DNA of 64,000 nt from positions 129,913,625 through 129,977,624 of the forward strand of contig CM063284.1 of the NCBI GenBank assembly GCA_032173965.1, in the 5' to 3' direction. Source of the stretch: Sitta carolinensis (lineage: Eukaryota > Chordata > Aves > Passeriformes > Sittidae). Every line of letters begins with the position of its first letter. The stretch's first letter is position 1. The position numbers and the translations under genes were made by a program. This document shows, piece after piece, positions 57,761 through 64,000 of this stretch. A model generated the notes under the pieces. That model was not told the origin of the DNA, did not search any database, and worked only from the letters and a program-made list of their open reading frames with translations.

Positions 57761-60700
57761 TAATCTCTGTGAAAGAAACCACTGTAAACTTAATATGCAG
57801 GCATATTTTGCACAGTGCAGAAATAATTAGGAATGTAAAATGGATTATCTAAGGAAAAAATGCTGTAACTTTGTAAAAATATATGTGGGATGTTAAATGG
57901 TTTGTCTCTGATTCTTATCTTGTATGCTCTTGCTGTGCACACAGGTATTTAAATTTTAAAAGGCTTACAGGAGTAGGCATTTTCAAACTTTGATCACACT
58001 CCCTACTCAGAAAATGAGAAATGCAGTTAACCTCTGTCCTGTGGTCCTCGTTTTATATTTCCACTTCCTGTTCTCCCCACCCTTCTTGGTGTTTGACTGT
58101 CTTCTATGCACAAAAAGTAATGTGACCTGTAGTTAAGACCCAGTGCTTTGTCTGCTTTAAGAGAGGGTCAGTCAGAGCTGGTAGTTGGAGCTTGGTCTCT
58201 TGGACTATAGCAAGTAACCCAGCACTACAATTGTCACTCTCGCCAGAGAAATCAGATGCTGTACATACTCTTAAATAACTGCTGTCTTTTAGCAGCCCTG
58301 AGTGTCCCTGCCTGCCCTGGGACAGGGCACAGGATTAGATTACTGCACTTTTCCTTAGCAATTGTAATCCTCATTTGTGCTGAAGAAAGGGGGAAGGAAA
58401 CCCTGAAATAAAGAGATGTATGAGGCTAAAAGTGGCAAACTGGATAGGTTCTTTGTCACATTCAAATATTGCAGACTGAGGAATACAAGCACTTTAGGTA
58501 GGTGGTGCTGTAGGAGCTTTTAGTTACCTTAATTCCACAACAGTGCCTTGGTATCCCTGAAAGTACAAGGGAAGAAAGAACAAAAGAGTGTGATGGGGTG
58601 ACAAAGTAGAAAAAGTCTTCCAGCCAAGGCATGTGATAATCTCATTTCTAATATCTAATAAAAATACCTCAATCTTCCTCCCTTCTAATTCTTCCTTGGT
58701 TTTTGCCTTTGTCTTTCCTTGGTGCAACTGTCCCCTGCTCACTACAGCCATAGTAATCTAGATTTACATTTATCCTGGAAAACTTCATTCTGGTACAGTC
58801 TAAACTATTTTACAGGGGCTTTTTTTTTTTTTTTTTTTTTTTTAAACCACTGTTCTGTAAACATGAGTACATTTAATGTGATTAATAGATGTAAAATACT
58901 TTTAAATGGTATTTCCAACTTTTCCATTTGAGAAAATGGTTCTGCTTTTAATTATGTAGCACAATTACAAATTAGTAGTTATTCATAGGCTAATTTTCCT
59001 TATGAAAACCACTAGGGAAGTGATGGGGGAATTAGAATTTTGTCTAATAACTGTGCAGGAATATCTCAAGTGTGCAAATAGTGACAAGCAATGAGGGGAT
59101 GGGAAGCAGACAGAAAAGGTTTGGAAATATAAATTACACACCGAATGCAAAAATAGTTAAATGTTTTTGGAAAAATAAACTTCATGTTGGGTTGCACAAA
59201 TGGGCTTCTTGTTTGAGATGCCTTTGTGTTTTTTCAAGTATGCTCTACACTGTAACTGTAAAACTTCAGCAAAAACTTATAACCGACAGTTTGATCAAAG
59301 ACTGCAGCGTGAAGAGAGGCAATGTGCAAACAGCTCCCTCAGGCTTGCTGAAGGCATTAGCACTGCTTAGTTTGGGGAAAGGAGGCTGGGGAGAGCTATG
59401 AGAACAGTATATTAAAAAATGCAGCTATGAAGAGAGAAGGAATAAATTCTTCCTATTGTGCACGGGACCAGGAGTGAGGCTGGAGTTCCAGGCAGGTATT
59501 AAGGGTTCAGAACAGCCTTCTCCTACCAGCAATAGTTAAATACTGATCTGAACTGCCTGGGAGGCTGCAGAGTCTCCACCCTGGTAATCTTTTGGGACTG
59601 GTTGGCCAAGCACTTATCAGAAATGGCACTGGTATAACTGGTCCCACTGTCAGGCACAGATGTGAACAAGATGTCCTCTTTGGATGTTCATCTTTGTGAT
59701 GATACTGCTTTTTTCTTAGGACCCTGACCTCAGATATTATGAAGTTACCTGTACATCTTCGCCTCCAACTCAGATCACATATATTTTGCTGTTTTTCACA
59801 AGCTCTCATGTTTGGGAATTTTTGGAGTCTATATTTTCAGAACTGAATCCTTTATATTCCTTTTCAATATGTCTCTGTTTAAATTCATTACAATGTTAAA
59901 TATCGTTTAACCTAAAGCTGAATAAAATATTATTTTCCCATTATAGTGTGTGTATGGTTTAGAAAACAAACTAGAAATGTTTCCTACAAAAAAGGGGGAA
60001 TGTGTATGTTCTGTTTCCTTTTTCCAAAATTACTTGGCAAATCTCACAGCTTTGCTATCCCTTAATCTCTCCATTATCTCAGTTAGGCAGGTTCTCAGCT
60101 AGAGTAAATTTTATTTATTTAAGCAGGAAAGCCTGAGACTCCATCAGTAAAAATGAAAGTCCAGTTCCACAACATAACTTTCTTGAGGTTAAGAGTATTG
60201 ATTGAACTTGAGATATGAATTTATCACTCATGTGTTTGAATGTGTAAATAATTATATTATTTATAATATGAAGGTAACTGGAATTAATCTGAAAATAAAG
60301 GTAAAAGGGATTTTACTTTCATCAAGGCTATATTTAAATTTATTGTGTTACATGGAGTAAGCTTTTCTTTCTTCCCTTTTTCTATGCTCCCACCTCTGCC
60401 CTGTTCCGCTTTTCCCAGAGTCACCTCCTTGGCCTCTCAGGAGCTGGGAATAGGGTAGAGTTGGGCCGTGCCCCTCACTAGGAGGGAAGGGGATGAAAGG
60501 AGACCCAAAGCACCAACCATGCTGGGTGAATGTCGAAGTGCTGCCTCAGCAGAGAGGACGACAAAGGGCTGGCATAGTCCACTCCCCAGCATGTCCTATC
60601 CACACCATCTCCCTTTTCTGTGCTGTACTCAGGGAAGGAGCCTGTGTCTGCTGGGCTTGCCACCCCCTCAAAACAGCTGGTTATTTCAGCCTGGGCTCAG

Positions 60701-63700
60701 ACAGGCATGAAACCACACAAGCTCCTTGTTTTGTTGTTGTTTAATCGTTAATCACTTGATGGGAGACGTAAACAACTGTGCTCTCTTGTATCCTCACCCA
60801 GAAAGGAGCCAAGTGATCCTTTTACACACCACAGGTCACAGATGGGCTATTTGGCAAACGAGTCTGGGCAGTCAGAGCAAGCTAAGCAAGATGAGTTTGC
60901 TTTCACCCACTATTGCCACCTCTGCCCTGCTTGGTTTGTGAAGCTGATGGAAGGTCATGCTGTACTAAAGGAAGCAAAGGAAAAAATTTGTTTTCATGGT
61001 GTAAATGGAGTGTGGTGATAAAAACTGTTCTCCTGTGGCTCTTGCATGTGGCATGCAGTTTCTTGGTGTACTACCTGCATCACCCCAGGGAATGTAGTTC
61101 TGGTCTGCTCTGGGAGCTCCTGCAATGAGACACTGCAATAACAGAGTCACAGCTGAAAGGACATACAACTAAAGCACTGCCTACAGAATCAAGCTGGAAA
61201 ACAGCTGAAAAAGCTGACTGTGACTGCACTGAGAGAAGTTATTAAATACCAATCCCACTTCTTTCTTTACTCCTGTGAGAAATGTGGCTGCACACATCAG
61301 TCTGGCTAGGGTTGAGGGTGAAGACTGAATGGCCATAGCTGAGCAAGGAGCCCACATGAACTCCAGTAAGCCCTACCCTGACTGGCTCTCATTGCCTGTG
61401 ACAAACTGTCTGAAACACAGAAGTATCATACCATCTCACACCCAAACTTTGTTTTTTTTTCAGATTTATCTCTCCAGTTAATGAAAGATACCACCTCTGC
61501 CTACAAACTGTGCCCCTAATCATACCCTGAGGCCATGATTTCATAGTACAAGAGCAACCCCCTTTGAAAATCCCTTCTTCCTCACCAGCCATGCTTGCAC
61601 CCAGCCCTGTGCCACCATACACCACCTTGGGTGCTGGGCATAGCTCTGAGGGTCCATGGCATTCTTGGGTGTAGGGAAGCAATGGAGATCTTTACCTACT
61701 CTATGGCTGGCTATTACTGAACAGAGTTTGGAGCTGGATCACAGTGGTGGCTGCACACACAAGGGAGCCCCGGTGCCAAGCCAGGAGTGAGCAGTACAGA
61801 ACCAAAGAGCACCGTCAACAACACAGGTCTATCACTAGAGCATCACAGGATTGCAGGCAATGAAACAGCCTGAGAAGATCCAGGGGGGATTTAGGGCAGG
61901 CCAGCTGGAGGCTCTCACCCTGATGATAGTACCAGCACATCAAATCATCCCATGCTCAGTCAAGGCTTCCTGTGATGGGCAAATAGGGGGAAGAAGTTTA
62001 TCTCACCCAGTCTTGTTGCATGCACCTCAGAAGAGAAATCAAATGCAGGAGCAGTTTGGACCTCAAAAGGTACAAGCCTTGTCTGCCCAAGCAATTAATG
62101 ACTAATTTCATGCTGATTTGTGAGCCTGACTGGTAACAAAAGAATGGACCTGGGCTCACCTCACTCAGGAAGCCTGCAGGGGGGTTGCTGAGGCCCAGCT
62201 GTGAATTGCTGCTGTTGTTTCGGAGGTTTGGGCAGGAGCCGAAGCTGTATGAACTCAGCTGCAGTGAGATCCTTGATGGGGAGGGACAGAAGAGAGTCCT
62301 CTCACACGGGTGCAGTCACATTTAAGTGCACTTAGCAGTGACAGCCCACCATAATAGCACAGGGAAATAAGAATGTACAGAAATGAGTGCAGAGAAAATT
62401 AAAGATGGCCTACATTAATCAGCAAGCCTTGTTTGCTTTTTAGAAAGCTGCTACGCTTTGGTGCCTGCAGAGAGAATCTATCCATCATTGCATAAAGAAG
62501 CAGAATGGGATTTTGTGAGTGCTTGCTCTGAGATCCCTAACACCAAAGCTCGTGTCTTGTGTCTTTCTGTGCACATGGGCAGTTGCATGGGCTGCTGCAA
62601 TCCAGAGGCTGCTGGCTCTGTCCATGCTGTCCGTACATCCCTCCACCTGCTCCTCTGGCTTCCAGGAAACAAAGGATGACCCATGGCTTTGCTTAGCTTC
62701 CAGTCTGAGCCCTTGCATCAAAGCTAGCATCAGGTTACAGAGGAAGGTGTGTGTGCTGCAATCTCCGCAGCAGTCCCGGCTTTCTGCAGGCAGCAGCAGC
62801 GCCTGGCACGTGTTCACACAGGAAAAGGTGCACAGCAGCTCTTCGCCCGCACTTTTTAGGAGACTTGGAGTACAAGATTCAGGCCAAATACAGAACAAAG
62901 CAGCCCATGTATTAAAAAGCTTCAGCCCATGCAAGTCTGCCTGCAGGTGAAGTGGGAAGGGATATTACATGGAAGAAATGTCACTTATAAGCTACCACAA
63001 AGTAAGCACAAAGTGACAGAGTGACTTTACTAGAGCACCCCACTGCTTGTGAGCCATTCCTGAAATACAGTTACAACCAGATGGGAAAAACTAGTTAGGT
63101 AGAGTTGAGACACGAGCTTTAACACTTGATTCTTTTTCTGACAGCGACTGCAAAAATAGCATGGAATGGCATGACATGTTCATTATTTCTTTCTGACTTC
63201 AGGTTAAAAAGCAGCCTGTGTTCAAGGAGACTGTACCCAAAGTTTCGCACCCCACCTGATCTCAAAGTCTCAGGCAGGCTGGGGGTCTCATTTCCATGTA
63301 CGGTCACCAATTGCAGCTGCTCTGCAGGTTCAGTAACACTCTTGCTGGTGCCTGGTGAAGGCTTCTGTCTGTGCAGGTACCCTGGGTTACAGCCACCCGG
63401 GAGCTCACAGGCTGGGGGGGCCCTTGGACTGCAATGCCACTGGAGCATCACACAACACCACTCTGGGTGTTCTTCCCCCCGCTGCTTTTGTAGCAGGATC
63501 AAAAAGGTATAGCGAGGTAAAAATAAATAAATAGTGACAATGTAAAACTGGGTGCTGTGCTTAGCTGTACACCTCAGGGCAGTAACAGCATATTTGAGGT
63601 CATTACTCAGACCTTCATCTTTTGTCAGGAAAAAAGAGGAAAACAATGTTTGGGAAAATCTGGGAGCCTCTGGCACAGCCACTCCATCTTCATGGGCAAC

Positions 63701-64000
63701 ACCCTGCTGAGCAGAATCAAACCACCAACCCAGCACTGTGTGGCAAGTGGGAAAAAACTGCTTTGAAACCAAGCTCTTGGCCACAAAGGGTTGTGAAAAA
63801 ACTCCACTTCTGACCTGTTGTGCAGGTGATTTTCTTCACCTCCCAACTCATTATAAAATCTATGAGCTGTGACCACCTTTTTTTGTTGCCACAAGCAAGT
63901 AATTCTGCTGTTGACATGTCTATCTGTTTTTGGCACAGTGAGACCTGGCTTCGCCTCCACCAGCTGAGGCTGTGGCTGTGGAGAGCACTTCCCAGCCTGA
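57761..64000. other. Downstream intergenic region without recognised genes
   Basis: A poly(T) run lies at about 58820-58843. An AATAAA at 59931-59936 followed by GTGTGTGTATGG could be a further distal ESRP1 poly(A) site. G+C rises after 60400. The longest open frame is 221 codons (63119-63784, minus) with no recognised homology. In human the next gene is DPY19L4; I see none of its exons here. Confidence 0.5.
59545..59690 (+). mobile_element. Weak CR1-like fragment
   Basis: The blocks CTGGGAGGCTGCAGAGTCTC and GAACAAGATGTCCTCTTTG resemble the 3' region of CR1 subfamilies. The rest is too diverged for a firm assignment, and no ATTCTGTG tail is visible. Confidence 0.4.

Overview
The window is vertebrate nuclear DNA, almost certainly from a bird and probably a songbird. 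Exons are short and introns long. The interspersed repeats are of avian type: CR1 3' ends, an ERVL-type LTR of the kind common in passerines, and a solo LTR with a 6-bp target duplication. There are no bacterial-type genes. Two protein-coding genes lie head to head. The same pair, VIRMA (KIAA1429) and ESRP1, is adjacent and divergent on human chromosome 8q22.

Positions 1-18818, minus strand: the first 17 coding exons of VIRMA, the large scaffold subunit of the m6A mRNA methyltransferase complex. The ATG is at 18818-18816. The gene leaves the window at position 1 with about 1425 of roughly 1800 codons present. Every splice phase fits except in exons 5 and 13, which are each one base short. The introns hold a CR1, an ERVL LTR, a poly(T) tract behind a read-through open frame, and a GC-richer patch.

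Positions 18819-25587: the intergenic region. It starts with the VIRMA CpG-island promoter and a tandem array of about 19 GC boxes with a 14-bp period. Then come a CR1 scrap, a solo ERV LTR (20330-20619), a perfect 12-bp hairpin (21185-21213), a second CR1 (about 23455-23890), and the ESRP1 CpG island with CCAAT and E-boxes.

Positions 25588-46884, plus strand: thirteen coding exons of ESRP1, the epithelial splicing regulator with three RRMs. The reading frame is intact through all 13 exons and gives 606 codons plus two bases. Notable points are a U12-type intron 4, a NAGNAG acceptor before exon 7, tandem donors 12 nt apart at exon 12, and a stop immediately behind the exon 13 donor. A homologue of the vertebrate terminal exon exists at 55698-55772, but it is diverged and has an early stop. 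The bird protein may therefore end after exon 13.

Positions 46885-64000: presumed 3' UTR and distal intron of ESRP1, with poly(A) signals at 47882, 57182, 57729 and 59931. This stretch also holds a long imperfect hairpin at 50049-50171, a weak CR1-like scrap, and then intergenic DNA in which I recognise no gene. Both proteins act on pre-mRNA: VIRMA positions m6A deposition, and ESRP1 sets epithelial exon choice. The sequence itself shows only adjacency, not co-regulation.
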